Below are positions 33,090 to 42,821 of a DNA stretch of 64,000 nt, piece after piece. The translations under genes were made by a program, and so were the position numbers. Each line of letters opens with the position of its first letter. The first letter of the stretch is position 1. The DNA is taken from positions 1,674,001 through 1,738,000 of the forward strand of contig NZ_VFNL01000001.1 in NCBI RefSeq assembly GCF_006715565.1, written 5' to 3'. The stretch comes from Microbacterium sp. SLBN-154 (lineage in GTDB: Bacteria > Actinomycetota > Actinomycetes > Actinomycetales > Microbacteriaceae). Below the pieces are notes generated by a model. It was not told the origin of the DNA. It saw only the letters and a program-made list of their open reading frames with translations, and did not search any database.

Positions 33090-35204
33090 TCAGTCCGCGA
33101 CGCCGAGCACGTCCAGCAGCCACGCGAGCTCGAAAGCCCGCTCCCGCCACGCGTTGTACCGCCCCGACACGCCGCCGTGACCGGCGACCATCTCGCACTT
33201 CAGCAGCGCGTCGGCGCCGACCTCCCTCAGCCGCGCGACCCACTTCGCCGGCTCGACGTAGAGCACGCGGGTGTCGTTGAGCGAGGTCACCGCGAGCACA
33301 CGGGGATACCGCACCCCCTCCCGAACATTCTCGTAGGGCGTGTACGACTTCATGTAGGCGTAGACGTCGGCGTCGTGGAGCGGGTCGCCCCACTCGTCCC
33401 ACTCGATGACGGTCAGGGGCAGCGACGGGTCGAGGATCGTCGTCAGCGCGTCGACGAAGGGCACATCGGCGAGGATCCCGGCGAAGCTCTCGGGTGCGAG
33501 GTTGGCCACCGCGCCCATGAGCAGTCCGCCCGCGCTTCCACCCTCTGCGACCATCCGGTCGGACGTGGTGTATCCGCCGTCGATGAGGTGCTGAGCGGCG
33601 GCGACGAAGTCGGTGAACGTGTTGCGCTTGGCCAGGAGCTTCCCGTCCTCGTACCACTGCCGACCCATCTCCCCGCCTCCGCGCACGTGGGCGACGGCGA
33701 AGACCACCCCGCGGTCGAGCTCCGACAGGCGCGGCACCGAGAACCCGGGCTCGATGGAGTGCTCGTACGAGCCGTAGCCGTAGAGGTGGACGGGGCGGGG
33801 CGCTGCACCGGGCTCGCCGAACGACCGCTTCCACACCAGCGACACCGGCACCTGCGTGCCGTCGTCGGCGCGGGCCCAGACACGGGCCTGTCCGTACTCG
33901 GCCGGGTCGTAGCCGCCGAGCACCGGCTGCCGCTTGCGCAGCAGCAGGTCGCCGGTGGCGATCTCGTAGTCGAACACGGTGCCGGGGGTGACGAAGGAGC
34001 CGTACGACAGCCGCAGCATCGGCGGAGCCCACTCGGGGTTCCCGCCGGTGCCCACCGAGTACAGCGGCTCGTCGAACTCGATCTCCGACACCGTCGATGT
34101 GGCGTAATCGAGCATCCCGAGTCGTGCCAGGCCTTCCCTGCGGTAGCCGATGACACCCCAGTCGCGGAAGGTCGACAGACCGAGCAGACGGATGCCGGGG
34201 CGGTGGGGGATGACGCTGCGGCGGGCGCCCTGCGGGTCGGCCGCCGACACGCGGACGAGTTCGAAGTCGAGCGCGCCGTCGTTGTGGAGGATGAACAGCA
34301 CGTCCTCCCCGTCGACGACGGCGTGTGAGACGTCGTACTCCACGCCCTCGCGGCGCGGCCAGATCACCCGTGGCTCGGCCGTCAGGTCGGTCGCGTCGAC
34401 GAGCCACTCCTCGGAGGTGATGGAGGAGCCCAGGCTGATGACGAGGTAGCGCTCGCTGCGCGTGAATCCGGCACCCACCCAGTACCGCTCGTCGGGCTCG
34501 TGGAAGAGCTTGGCGTCATCGGTGACGGGCGTGCCGATCTCGTGGAGCCAGACGGTGTCGGGGCGCCAGGCGTCGTCGACCGTGGTGTAGACGATGAATC
34601 GGCCGTCGGGTGAGAAGCTCGCACCGGCGAAGGTGCCGGGGATCTCATCGGGGAGCTGACGGCCGGTCGCGAGGTCTCGGACACGGATGGTGTACCGCTC
34701 GTCGCCGGCGACATCGACGCCGAACAGCATGCGCGAGCCGTCGGTCGAGACGTCGAAGCTGCCCAGGGAGAAGAACTCCTGGCCCTCGGCCTCGACGTTG
34801 CTGTCGAGCAGGATCTCCTCGCCGGGGACCTCGGCATCGGGCGAGAGCACCGGCGGGGTCCAGTCGTCCGAAGACGCCAGGGGAGCGCGGCACTGGATGC
34901 CGTACTGCTTGCCCGCGATGGTCCGGCCGTAGTACCACCACTCGCCGTGGCGGCTGGGGACGGAGAGGTCGGTCTCCAGGGTGCGGGACGTGATCTCCTC
35001 GAACACCCGCTCCCGCAGGCCTGCCAGGTGCGCGGTGCGCGCAGCGGTGTAGGCGTTCTCGGCCTCGAGGTGAGCGATGACCGCCGGATCCTCCTTCGCC
35101 CGGAGCCACTCGTAGGAGTCTTCGACGTCGTCACCATGGTGACTGCGCACGATCGGCGTGCGTGCGGCGACGGGCGGCGTGGGGGATGCGGCGGGGGTGG
35201 TCAC
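33090..35204 (-). CDS. ptrB: Oligopeptidase B (S9A prolyl oligopeptidase family)
   Basis: 704 aa serine peptidase cleaving small peptides after basic residues, cytoplasmic (no signal peptide). Residues about 70-400 are the beta-propeller; the C-terminal hydrolase has nucleophile Ser in GGSAGGLLMGAVANL (about 545), Asp in SLNDTRVLY (about 630) and His in AGHGGVSGRY (about 670). HHGDDVEDSYEWLRAKEDPAV near the N-terminus is family-typical. The GTG start 35204 lies 6 nt after TAGCGT (35211-35216, minus), leaderless. Confidence 0.94.
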   Translation of the reverse strand: MTTPAASPTPPVAARTPIVRSHHGDDVEDSYEWLRAKEDPAVIAHLEAENAYTAARTAHLAGLRERVFEEITSRTLETDLSVPSRHGEWWYYGRTIAGKQYGIQCRAPLASSDDWTPPVLSPDAEVPGEEILLDSNVEAEGQEFFSLGSFDVSTDGSRMLFGVDVAGDERYTIRVRDLATGRQLPDEIPGTFAGASFSPDGRFIVYTTVDDAWRPDTVWLHEIGTPVTDDAKLFHEPDERYWVGAGFTRSERYLVISLGSSITSEEWLVDATDLTAEPRVIWPRREGVEYDVSHAVVDGEDVLFILHNDGALDFELVRVSAADPQGARRSVIPHRPGIRLLGLSTFRDWGVIGYRREGLARLGMLDYATSTVSEIEFDEPLYSVGTGGNPEWAPPMLRLSYGSFVTPGTVFDYEIATGDLLLRKRQPVLGGYDPAEYGQARVWARADDGTQVPVSLVWKRSFGEPGAAPRPVHLYGYGSYEHSIEPGFSVPRLSELDRGVVFAVAHVRGGGEMGRQWYEDGKLLAKRNTFTDFVAAAQHLIDGGYTTSDRMVAEGGSAGGLLMGAVANLAPESFAGILADVPFVDALTTILDPSLPLTVIEWDEWGDPLHDADVYAYMKSYTPYENVREGVRYPRVLAVTSLNDTRVLYVEPAKWVARLREVGADALLKCEMVAGHGGVSGRYNAWRERAFELAWLLDVLGVAD

Positions 35205-35245
35205 CGTCCCACGCTAGTCGACTCCTCCCGGCGTGAGCGGGCTGG

Positions 35246-36871
35246 CTAGGAGGTCGTGTGCCGTGCCGTGACGCGTTTCCGCCGCGGCGGAGGGACGTCG
35301 TCCGGGATGCCGCGCGAGAGGAGCAGCGATGCCAGCGCGAGCAGGATGAGACCGAACAGGGCGGTGCGCAGCGACGCGAGCTGGGACTGCACGTACACCG
35401 TCTGCAGTTCTGCCGCCTCCTGGTCGCTGAGGCCGGCGTCGGTCGCGATCTGCGGCACGCTGTCGGCGGGGACGATCTGGACACCGCCCGCCGTTCGTTC
35501 GGCGACGATGGTCTGCGTCTCGGGCGGCAATGTGCTCTGCGCGACGCCGCTCGCGAAGGAGGTGGCGAGTGTGCTGATCAGGATCGATCCGATCAGGGCT
35601 GTGCCGAGGGACGAGCCGAGGTTCTGAAAGACGCCCTGGAGGCCCCCGACCTCGCTCGTCTCCTTCTCGGTGACCGACGACATGTTCACATTGCCCAGCT
35701 GAGAGGCCAGGAGTCCGAGGCCGGCACCCGCGCAGAACATCCCGAGCCCGAAAGCGGGGCTGGACAGCTCGGGGTCGACCGCGGTGAGCAGCACGAGACA
35801 GCTTGCTGCGAGGGTCCACTGACCGACGCGCACGATGCGCTTGGGTGACCAGCGCGTGGACAGGCGGGTGCCGAAGATCGAGAACAGGATCAGCGAGACA
35901 GAGAGGGGGAAGATGCGGATGCCGGTTTCGAGGGCGTCGAAGCCGAGCGTCATCTGGAGGTAGACCGGGACCATGAAGAACAGCCCCGCCGTGATCGCGT
36001 ACTGACCGCCGAGCACGCTCAGGCCGCTGCGCAGCCGGCGGATGGAGAGCAGCTCGGCGTGCAGCAACGGGTCGCGTCCTCGGGCGACCAAGCGACGCTG
36101 CCGCGCGAAGAAGAGCGTCAGGAGCACGCTTCCGGCGACGATCAGCCACGCCGTGAGCGAGATGCCCAGCGGTGCGATCTCCACGCCGCCGATCTCGGGG
36201 GAGTGCAGCGGGATGATCCATCCCCAGACCTTGCTCTGCAGCATCCCGTACACGACCGCGACGAGGCCGGACGCCGACAGCAGCACGCTCAGTGCATCGA
36301 TGCCGACGCGTTGGCGCGCAGCCTTCTCGCCGATACGCCCGGCGAAGAGAACGACCACCGCCATGATGACGACCTCGCCCGCGAACACATAGCGCCAGCT
36401 GAGATAGGTGGTCATGAATCCGCCGATGAGAGGGCCTGCGGCGACGGCGGCCCCCGAGACGGCGCCGATGGCCGCGAAGGCCTTCACGCGATCGCTTCCG
36501 TCGTAGTTGTCGGCGATGAGGGCTGCGATGGCGGGGATGACGAGAACCGCACCGAGGCCCTCGATGACCGACCATCCGAGGAAGAGCGTCAGCATGTTCG
36601 GACTCAGGGCCGTCAGGAGCGACCCCGCTGCGTACACGATCGACCCGATGACGAGTGCGCGGCGCCGGCCCCAGATGTCCCCCAGCTTCGCGCCGAGCAG
36701 CATCGTGGCGGCCATCGTCAGCGTGTAGAACGTGATCGCGGTCTGCATCGCGGTCACGCTGCTGTCGAGGTCTGCCACCACGGTGGAGATCGAGACGTTC
36801 ATGACGGTGCTGTCGAGCACCATCACGAACTGTGCCGCGCCCAGGATCAGCACGACGGACCACTTCTTCAT
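35246..36871 (-). CDS. MFS exporter (DHA2 type, 14 TM) with a large outer loop
   Basis: 541 aa. FVMVLDSTVMNVSISTV in TM1 and GAKLGDIWGRRRALVIGS (motif A) mark the EmrB/QacA group. Fourteen TM helices; between the last two is a roughly 80-residue polar region (STLPPETQTIV...SDQEAAELQTVY), probably extracellular. ATG at 36871 after a GGAGG-like site. Substrate unknown. No TetR or MarR regulator gene lies next to it. Confidence 0.92.
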   Translation of the reverse strand: MKKWSVVLILGAAQFVMVLDSTVMNVSISTVVADLDSSVTAMQTAITFYTLTMAATMLLGAKLGDIWGRRRALVIGSIVYAAGSLLTALSPNMLTLFLGWSVIEGLGAVLVIPAIAALIADNYDGSDRVKAFAAIGAVSGAAVAAGPLIGGFMTTYLSWRYVFAGEVVIMAVVVLFAGRIGEKAARQRVGIDALSVLLSASGLVAVVYGMLQSKVWGWIIPLHSPEIGGVEIAPLGISLTAWLIVAGSVLLTLFFARQRRLVARGRDPLLHAELLSIRRLRSGLSVLGGQYAITAGLFFMVPVYLQMTLGFDALETGIRIFPLSVSLILFSIFGTRLSTRWSPKRIVRVGQWTLAASCLVLLTAVDPELSSPAFGLGMFCAGAGLGLLASQLGNVNMSSVTEKETSEVGGLQGVFQNLGSSLGTALIGSILISTLATSFASGVAQSTLPPETQTIVAERTAGGVQIVPADSVPQIATDAGLSDQEAAELQTVYVQSQLASLRTALFGLILLALASLLLSRGIPDDVPPPRRKRVTARHTTS

Positions 36872-37054
36872 CCGGCCACCTGCCTCCGCCCCGAGCCGAT
36901 CCGGGCCCGTGCGGCAACATCCAACACCTTCGTCGCAGACTTCGCATCACCCGATGCGGAGGACCCCGGGTGCGTCGAGCATCATCCGGTCCTCTCGGAT
37001 CGCTGAGTTGACCGAGCGTGGGGCCGATGCGAGGATTCTGTCTGGCCGGTTGCC

Positions 37055-37076
37055 GGTTCCTTAACTCCCGGTGAAC
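37055..37076 (-). promoter_or_regulatory. Possible PHO box upstream of the phosphate transporter
   Basis: On the minus strand the sequence reads GTTCACCGGGA then GTTAAGGAACC, two 11-nt units beginning GTT; the first matches the actinobacterial PhoP half-site GTTCACC, the second poorly. It lies about 65 bp before the transporter start. Confidence 0.3.
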
Positions 37077-37141
37077 TCTTCGTTCGCACACGCCGATCCC
37101 GTCGGCACCTTCCCTTCTTTCACACTCTCGGAAAGCGAACG

Positions 37142-38404
37142 GTGGAGACCGCAGCCCTGATCATCGTGCTCGTCATCGTGCTGGCACTGTTCTTCGACTT
37201 CACGAACGGGTTCCACGACACGGCCAACGCCATGGCGACGCCGATCGCGACCGGCGCGCTCAAGCCCAAGGTCGCCGTCCTGCTCGCGGCGGTGCTGAAC
37301 CTGGTCGGGGCCTTCCTTTCGACGGAGGTGGCCAAGACGATCTCGGGGGGCATGATCCGGGAGGACGAGCTCTCCGCGGCGATCTTCCCCGCCATCATCT
37401 TCGCGGGACTCATCGGCGCCATCTCCTGGAACATGCTCACCTGGCTCCTGGGATTGCCCTCCAGCTCCTCGCACGCCCTCTTCGGCGGGCTGATCGGTGC
37501 CACGATCGTGGGTGCCGGGTTCGCGGCGATCGACCTCGGCGTCGTGATGTCGAAGGTGATCCTGCCGGCGCTGATCGCGCCCGTCACCGCAGGGCTGATC
37601 GCCTTCGCCACCACGAAGATCGCCTACGCCGTCACGCGGCGACACGACGGCAGGCCCGACGGCCGTGACGGGTTCCGATGGGGACAGATCTTCACGTCGT
37701 CTCTCGTCGCGCTCGCGCACGGCACGAACGACGCGCAGAAGACGATGGGCGTCATCACCCTGGCCCTCATCACCGTGGGATGGCAGTCCAGCTCGAATCC
37801 CGACCCGCAGCTCTGGGTGATCGTCGCCTGCGCCGTCACGATCGCGCTGGGGACCTATATGGGCGGGTGGCGCATCATCCGCACCCTCGGCAAGGGGCTC
37901 ACCGACGTCAAACCCGCGCAGGGATTCGCCGCGGAGTCGTCCACGGCCTCCACGATCCTCGCATCCAGCGCCCTCGGATTCGCACTGTCGACCACGCAGG
38001 TCGCGTCGGGCTCGGTGATCGGCTCGGGTCTCGGCCGGCGGGGATCCATCGTGCGCTGGCGCACGGTCGGGCGGATCATGGTCGGCTGGCTCCTCACCCT
38101 TCCTGCCGCGGGTGCCGTGGGCGCCGCCGCGGCGTACGTGGTGGTGCTCTTGGGGACGTGGGGGATTCTGATCGACGCGGTCGCCGCCGGCCTGGTGGTG
38201 CTGGCGATCTATCTGCGTTCGCGTCGCAACGCGGTCACCGCGGCGAACGCGATGAGCGAGGTCGCCGACTCGGGTGCGGCGATCAAGGTCCCGCGCAACC
38301 CGCCGCCCACTCGTCGGCAACGTGCCCTCGGCCGCGAACAGGAACAGCGTGCGTCGGCGGATGCCGAGCGCGAGCGTACCGGGACGAAGGGAGAGCGGTC
38401 GTGA
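37142..38404 (+). CDS. pit: Low-affinity inorganic phosphate transporter (PiT)
   Basis: 420 aa. Carries metal-phosphate with protons. Two inverted PHO4 signatures: FDFTNGFHDTANAMATPIATGAL near the N-terminus (about 17-39) and SLVALAHGTNDAQKTMGVITLAL around 195. About ten TM helices; GLPSSSSHALFGGLIGA is typical. GTG start 37142 with GGAAAG upstream. The last codons overlap the start of the small gene that follows. The 270-bp upstream gap contains a weak PHO-box-like repeat. Confidence 0.94.
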   Translation: METAALIIVLVIVLALFFDFTNGFHDTANAMATPIATGALKPKVAVLLAAVLNLVGAFLSTEVAKTISGGMIREDELSAAIFPAIIFAGLIGAISWNMLTWLLGLPSSSSHALFGGLIGATIVGAGFAAIDLGVVMSKVILPALIAPVTAGLIAFATTKIAYAVTRRHDGRPDGRDGFRWGQIFTSSLVALAHGTNDAQKTMGVITLALITVGWQSSSNPDPQLWVIVACAVTIALGTYMGGWRIIRTLGKGLTDVKPAQGFAAESSTASTILASSALGFALSTTQVASGSVIGSGLGRRGSIVRWRTVGRIMVGWLLTLPAAGAVGAAAAYVVVLLGTWGILIDAVAAGLVVLAIYLRSRRNAVTAANAMSEVADSGAAIKVPRNPPPTRRQRALGREQEQRASADAERERTGTKGERS

Positions 38405-38733
38405 TCTCGATCGACTGGTTCGCCTTCGTCCAGGTCTTCCTGGCGGCGTTGATCGCGGCGGCGACGGTGGTGCTGTTCTACGCCCTCGGGCTCCGACTCC
38501 TCGTCCGCAGCGGGCGTTCCCCCGTCGTGACGCCGGCCGAGTTCACCGACGCGATCACGGTGATCTCTGCGAAAGAGGCGCGCCGGGCGGCGAAGGCCGC
38601 AGAGAAGGCCGCCCGCAAGAGCCCCCTGACGGAGCGCCAGAAGCAGGTGGCGTACGTCGGGGCGTACGGGTGCTTCGCCGTCTGCGCCGCCGCGGTGATC
38701 GGCGGCATCCTGCTCATCGTCGTCAACCACTGA
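38401..38733 (+). CDS. Small two-TM protein coupled to the phosphate transporter
   Basis: 110 aa from a GTG at 38401 that overlaps the pit stop codon (GTGA). TM helix about 6-28, a charged Ala/Lys/Arg-rich helical stretch (SAKEARRAAKAAEKAARKSP, about 55-75), and a second TM about 84-106. No named domain recognised. Tight translational coupling suggests a partner or regulator of PiT. Confidence 0.75.
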   Translation: MISIDWFAFVQVFLAALIAAATVVLFYALGLRLLVRSGRSPVVTPAEFTDAITVISAKEARRAAKAAEKAARKSPLTERQKQVAYVGAYGCFAVCAAAVIGGILLIVVNH

Positions 38734-38799
38734 GTCCTCGACCACCCTCGTTCCCGCATCGGTGGGAGCTGCGGGGGTGGGGCTGATTAGGCTCAGGGC

Positions 38800-39708
38800 A
38801 TGGACGCGGCATCCCTCCGATTCGGACAGTACCCTCCGCCCGAACGCACGCTCCTGCACCTGAGCGACACCCACCTGCTGGCCGGGGGAGCCCTGCACGG
38901 CCCGGGGATCGACACAGAGGAGCATCTGGCGGTGACGCTCCGGCTGATCGAGCGGATGCGCCCGCGACCAGACGCCCTCGTCGTCACCGGCGACCTGACC
39001 GACCTCGGGGAGCCGGATGCATACCGTCGCCTCCGGGAGCTGGTCGAGCCGGTCGCCGCGACCCTGGGCGCCCCCATCGTCTGGGTGGCCGGAAATCACG
39101 ACGAACGGCCGGCGATGCGCCGGCACCTGCTCGACGAGCCGCCCAGTGAGGCGCCCCTCGACCGGGTGTGGGACCTCGACGGCCTCCGCGTCATCGGAAT
39201 CGACACCACGGTGCCCGGCTGGCACCACGGCGACCTGGACGATGCGCAGCTGGCCTGGTTGTCCGACGTACTCGCCGAGGCGGCGCCTCTCGGCACCATC
39301 CTCGCCATGCATCATCCCCCGATCCCGTCGCCGCTCCCGCTCTTCGACATCCTCGAACTGCGCGATCAGGGCCGTCTCGCCGGCGTTGTCGAGGGAACGG
39401 ACGTCCGCGCGATCCTCGCGGGCCACCTGCACTACTCGACGAGCGCGACGTTCGCGGGGATTCCCGTCTCGGTCGCGTCGTCCACGTGCTACGGGATGAA
39501 CCTCGGTCTGCCGGCGCTGGAGGTCAACGGCTTCGACGCCGGTCAGTCGTTCCACGTCGTCCGCGTCTACCCGACGACGATCACGCACGACGTCGTCCCG
39601 GTCGTGGACGCACCGACGGGGGACTACTTCACACCGGAGTGGGCCGAGCGGATGGCGCGTCTGAGCCCGCAGGAGAGACTCGAGGCCTTCTCGCGCAAGC
39701 GGCGCTGA
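38800..39708 (+). CDS. CpdA-like metallophosphoesterase (cyclic nucleotide phosphodiesterase family)
   Basis: 302 aa. Calcineurin-like fold with complete metal ligands: LSDTHL (about residue 22), VTGDLTDLG (about 62), AGNHDE (about 92), MHHPP (about 168) and AGHLHYS (about 207). Similar to class III cyclic nucleotide phosphodiesterases such as CpdA and Rv0805. Leaderless start, ATG 38800 after TAGGCT (38788-38793) and 6 nt. Natural substrate (cAMP, nucleotides or phosphodiesters) not certain. Confidence 0.88.
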   Translation: MDAASLRFGQYPPPERTLLHLSDTHLLAGGALHGPGIDTEEHLAVTLRLIERMRPRPDALVVTGDLTDLGEPDAYRRLRELVEPVAATLGAPIVWVAGNHDERPAMRRHLLDEPPSEAPLDRVWDLDGLRVIGIDTTVPGWHHGDLDDAQLAWLSDVLAEAAPLGTILAMHHPPIPSPLPLFDILELRDQGRLAGVVEGTDVRAILAGHLHYSTSATFAGIPVSVASSTCYGMNLGLPALEVNGFDAGQSFHVVRVYPTTITHDVVPVVDAPTGDYFTPEWAERMARLSPQERLEAFSRKRR

Positions 39709-39759
39709 CGGGCGGAGCGGACGTAGCGGACAGTGCACCCGCTTCGCCTGTACGCCAGG

Positions 39760-39792
39760 GCCACCGGGGAGACGGTGACCGGTGGCTAGGCT
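39760..39792 (+). promoter_or_regulatory. Inverted repeat abutting the aspA -10 element
   Basis: GCCACCGG (39760-39767), 11 nt, CCGGTGGC (39779-39786), directly followed by -10-like TAGGCT (39787-39792). It covers the spacer and -35 region of the aspA promoter: either the terminator of the upstream gene or an operator. Confidence 0.5.
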
Positions 39793-39832
39793 CGGGGGGA
39801 TCACCGACCGCCGCGACCCAAAAGGACTATCG

Positions 39833-41305
39833 ATGGCTCCGGACGCAACGACGCGCACCCGCACCGAATCCGATTCGCTGGGATCCCTGGAGATCCCCGC
39901 CGACGCCTACTGGGGCATCCACACCGCCCGAGCGCTGGAGAACTTCCCCGTCAGCAAGCGCCCCATCTCGGTGTACCGCGACCTGGTGCGGGCGCTGGCG
40001 ATGGTCAAGCAGGCCTCCGCGCGGGCGAATCGCGACATCGGCGTCCTCGACCCGATGAAGGCCGACCTCATCGACCGCGCCGCGCAGCTGGTCATCGACG
40101 GCCAGTACCACGACCAGTTCGTCGTCGGAGTGGTCCAGGGTGGTGCCGGCACCTCGACGAACATGAACGCCAACGAGGTCATCACCAACATCGCCCTCGA
40201 GCTCGCCGGACGGCAGAAGGGCGACTACGCCTTCCTCTCGCCGATCGACGACACCAACCGCAGCCAGTCCACGAACGACGTCTATCCGACGGCGGTCAAG
40301 GTGGGCCTCAGCCTCGACCTGAAGACGCTCCTGGACGAGCTCGACCTGCTCCGCCACTCGTTCCTGGCGAAGGCGCGGGAGTTCCACGACATCCTCAAGG
40401 TCGGTCGCACACAGCTGCAGGACGCCGTGCCGATGACACTCGGGCAGGAGTTCCACGGGTTCGCTACCACCCTCGGCGAGGATTACAACCGGCTCACCGA
40501 GAACGCCTACCTCCTCTACGAGATCAACATGGGTGCGACGGCCATCGGCACGGGCATCACCGCGTCGCCCGGGTACAGCACCGCGGTGCTCGCCCACCTG
40601 CGGGCGATCACGGGTCTGGACCTGGAGCTGGCCACCGACCTCGTCGAGTCCACGAGCGATACCGGCGCCTTCATGTCGTTCTCGGCATCGCTCAAGCGCA
40701 ACGCCATCAAGCTGTCGAAGATCTGCAACGACCTCCGGCTTCTCTCCTCCGGCCCGCAGGCGGGTTTCGGCGAGATCAACCTCCCCCCGCGCCAGGCGGG
40801 CTCCAGCATCATGCCGGGGAAGGTGAACCCCGTCATCCCCGAGGTGGTCAACCAGGTGGCCTTCGCCGTGGCGGGCGCCGATCTCACCGTCACGATGGCC
40901 GTCGAGGCCGGTCAGCTGCAGCTGAACGCCTTCGAGCCGATCATCGCGCACTCGATCTTCCAGTCGATCACCTGGATGCGTCGCGGAATGCACACCCTGC
41001 GCGTCAACTGCATCGACGGCATCACCGCCAATCGAGAGCGACTGGGCGCCATGGTCGGCACCTCCGTCGGCGTCGTGACGGCTCTCACGCCCTTCATCGG
41101 CTACGCCGCCGCCGCTGCGCTGGCCAAGACAGCCCTGCTGACCGGTCACAACATCGCCGACCTCGTCGTGGAGGCCGGGCTGATGTCACGCGAGGAGGTC
41201 ACCAAGCAGCTCTCGCCCGCACGGCTGTCGGGACTGGAAGCGACCACCGCCGCGATCCCGCTCGTCCTGCCGGCCGAGAACCTCGTGACAGAGTCGGCGG
41301 ACTGA
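39833..41305 (+). CDS. aspA: Aspartate ammonia-lyase (aspartase)
   Basis: 490 aa. Reversibly converts aspartate to fumarate and ammonia. The signature GSSIMPGKVNPVIPEVVNQV near residues 323-342 includes the catalytic-loop Ser. Other family marks are STNMNANEVITNIALEL (about 107) and DAVPMTLGQEF (about 197). GSS-Met-PGKVNP is shared with fumarase, but the length and N-terminal SLEIPADAYWGIHTARALENFP fit aspartase. ATG 39833 after AAAGGAC. Products feed the dicarboxylates carried by DctA at 58 kb. Confidence 0.92.
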   Translation: MAPDATTRTRTESDSLGSLEIPADAYWGIHTARALENFPVSKRPISVYRDLVRALAMVKQASARANRDIGVLDPMKADLIDRAAQLVIDGQYHDQFVVGVVQGGAGTSTNMNANEVITNIALELAGRQKGDYAFLSPIDDTNRSQSTNDVYPTAVKVGLSLDLKTLLDELDLLRHSFLAKAREFHDILKVGRTQLQDAVPMTLGQEFHGFATTLGEDYNRLTENAYLLYEINMGATAIGTGITASPGYSTAVLAHLRAITGLDLELATDLVESTSDTGAFMSFSASLKRNAIKLSKICNDLRLLSSGPQAGFGEINLPPRQAGSSIMPGKVNPVIPEVVNQVAFAVAGADLTVTMAVEAGQLQLNAFEPIIAHSIFQSITWMRRGMHTLRVNCIDGITANRERLGAMVGTSVGVVTALTPFIGYAAAAALAKTALLTGHNIADLVVEAGLMSREEVTKQLSPARLSGLEATTAAIPLVLPAENLVTESAD

Positions 41306-41404
41306 CCGCGTCGCGAGGCGGCGCGTCAGGCTGGCGCTCCCGGGCGCGGACCGATAGCGTTCGTTCGCAACCCTGAACCGCTCTCCCTCCACCAAGGAGC
41401 CATC

Positions 41405-41827
41405 GTGACCGACCCGCAGAACCCGAGCGCCGTTCCGCCGAGCGCTCCGGAGAACCCGCCCGCCTACAGCGCCGCGCCGCCGCCCGCCTACAGCTCGGCG
41501 CCTCCGCCGGCATACAACGCTCAGCCCGCTCCGGGCGCGCCCGTCCCCGGCAAGACGCTGGGCATCGTCGCATTCGTGCTGTCGTTCTTCGCACAGCTGA
41601 TCGCCCTGATCCTCGGCATCGTCGCTCTCGTGCAAAGCCGCAAGGCCGGGGTCAAGAACGGCTGGGCCCTGGCGGCCATCATCATCAGCGCCGTGCTGAT
41701 GGTCATCGGCATCATCGTGATCATCCTCGTGGCCGTCGCCGTCGGCGGAGGCCTCGCCGCCGCCTGTGCCGAACTCGGCCCGGGCGTCCACAACCTCGAG
41801 GGTGGCGGCACCATCACCTGCAACTGA
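41405..41827 (+). CDS. DUF4190 domain membrane protein
   Basis: 140 aa from GTG 41405 after CAAGGAG. Residues 1-50 are Pro/Ala/Tyr-rich with repeats of PPPAYSSAPPPAYN, then two TM helices (about 53-75 and 88-115) separated by a short basic loop (QSRKAGVKNGW), the DUF4190 layout. Function unknown; the repeats suggest a disordered cytoplasmic tail. Confidence 0.82.
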   Translation: MTDPQNPSAVPPSAPENPPAYSAAPPPAYSSAPPPAYNAQPAPGAPVPGKTLGIVAFVLSFFAQLIALILGIVALVQSRKAGVKNGWALAAIIISAVLMVIGIIVIILVAVAVGGGLAAACAELGPGVHNLEGGGTITCN

Positions 41828-41851
41828 TCGCCGGTCGGAAACCCCGACCAG

Positions 41852-41882
41852 GAAGCGCCGGTCCCGTCGGGGCCGGCGCTTC
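41852..41882. terminator. Bidirectional terminator between DUF4190 and FAH genes
   Basis: GAAGCGCCGG, 11-nt loop, CCGGCGCTTC: perfect 10-bp stem between the two convergent genes (stops at 41827 and 41887). No T-run on either side. Confidence 0.65.
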
Positions 41883-41886
41883 GGCG

Positions 41887-42753
41887 TTAATCGAGGATCC
41901 GGCAGTGCGTCGTGAGCTCGCCGATGCCGTCGATCCCGACGGTCACCGTCGAGCGGTCGCGGAGGAAGACCTGGGGGTCGCGGGAATACCCCGCACCACC
42001 CGGGCTGCCGGTGGAGATCAGGGTGCCCGGCAACAGGGTCGCCGACTGCGACAGCGAGGTGATGAGGGTCGCCACCGACCGCACCATCTGCCCCGTCGAC
42101 GCGTCCTGCAGGATCCGACCGTCCAGCACGGTCCAGATGTGGAGGTCCTGAGGGTCGGGCACCTCATCGGCGGTCACGACGAACGGGCCGGTCGGGGTGA
42201 AGCCGTCGAACGACTTGCAGCGCGACCACTGCGCCTCGGAGAACTGGATGTCGCGGGCGGTGATGTCGTTGACGACCGTGTAGCCCCACACGTGATCGAG
42301 GGCGTCTTCGACGGGCACGTCCTTCGCGGGCCGACCGATGATCACGCCGAGCTCGGCCTCGTAGTCGACCGATTCGCTGAGGCTCCGGGGCCATGATGTG
42401 GTGGCCTCGTGACCGGTGAGCGAGTTCGGCCACAGCACGAACACCGTCGGCGTCGCATCCGTCTTCAGCCCCAGCTCACCCGAGTGGGCGGCGTAGTTCA
42501 GGCCCACGGCGAGGATGGCCGGGGGACGGAGGACGGCCGAGGCGAATCCGAAGGCGGTGAGAGGATGCCGCGGCGCGTCGTCCGTGGCCTCCGCGACCGC
42601 CGACAGCAGGTCGTCGCCACCCTCGATCAGTGCCTGGAGTGTGGCGGGCGCCCCGGCGAAGAGCTCTTCGACGAAGACGGCCTCGTCATCGCGGGGGACG
42701 AGCACGAGGCGGGGCCGCGCGTGGTCCGACGAGGTCACGTGGGCGAAGCGCAT
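41887..42753 (-). CDS. Fumarylacetoacetate hydrolase (FAH) family protein
   Basis: 288 aa. Metal-dependent C-C bond hydrolase or isomerase fold. LAVGLNYAAHSGE near 95, then ligands in ESVDYEAELGVIIGRPAKDV (Glu/Glu about 138-140) and NDITARDIQ (Asp about 170), with GTLISTGSPGGAGYSRDP near 255. Members act in aromatic catabolism (for example ureidoglycolate, acylpyruvate or homoprotocatechuate branches); no catabolic neighbours define the substrate here. Start ATG 42753 lies 8 nt after TATACC on the minus strand, with no usable RBS. Confidence 0.88.
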   Translation of the reverse strand: MRFAHVTSSDHARPRLVLVPRDDEAVFVEELFAGAPATLQALIEGGDDLLSAVAEATDDAPRHPLTAFGFASAVLRPPAILAVGLNYAAHSGELGLKTDATPTVFVLWPNSLTGHEATTSWPRSLSESVDYEAELGVIIGRPAKDVPVEDALDHVWGYTVVNDITARDIQFSEAQWSRCKSFDGFTPTGPFVVTADEVPDPQDLHIWTVLDGRILQDASTGQMVRSVATLITSLSQSATLLPGTLISTGSPGGAGYSRDPQVFLRDRSTVTVGIDGIGELTTHCRILD

Positions 42754-42821
42754 CCTTCCACGGTATACGCAAACGGGCGGGCTCCCCTCGGCGCGGTGCG
42801 CGCCCGCATAGGCTGTTCGCC

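Noticed and set aside
36872-37141. A small gene in the gap between the exporter and pit
   Set aside because: Short open frames there have no ribosome site or recognisable sequence; the gap looks regulatory.
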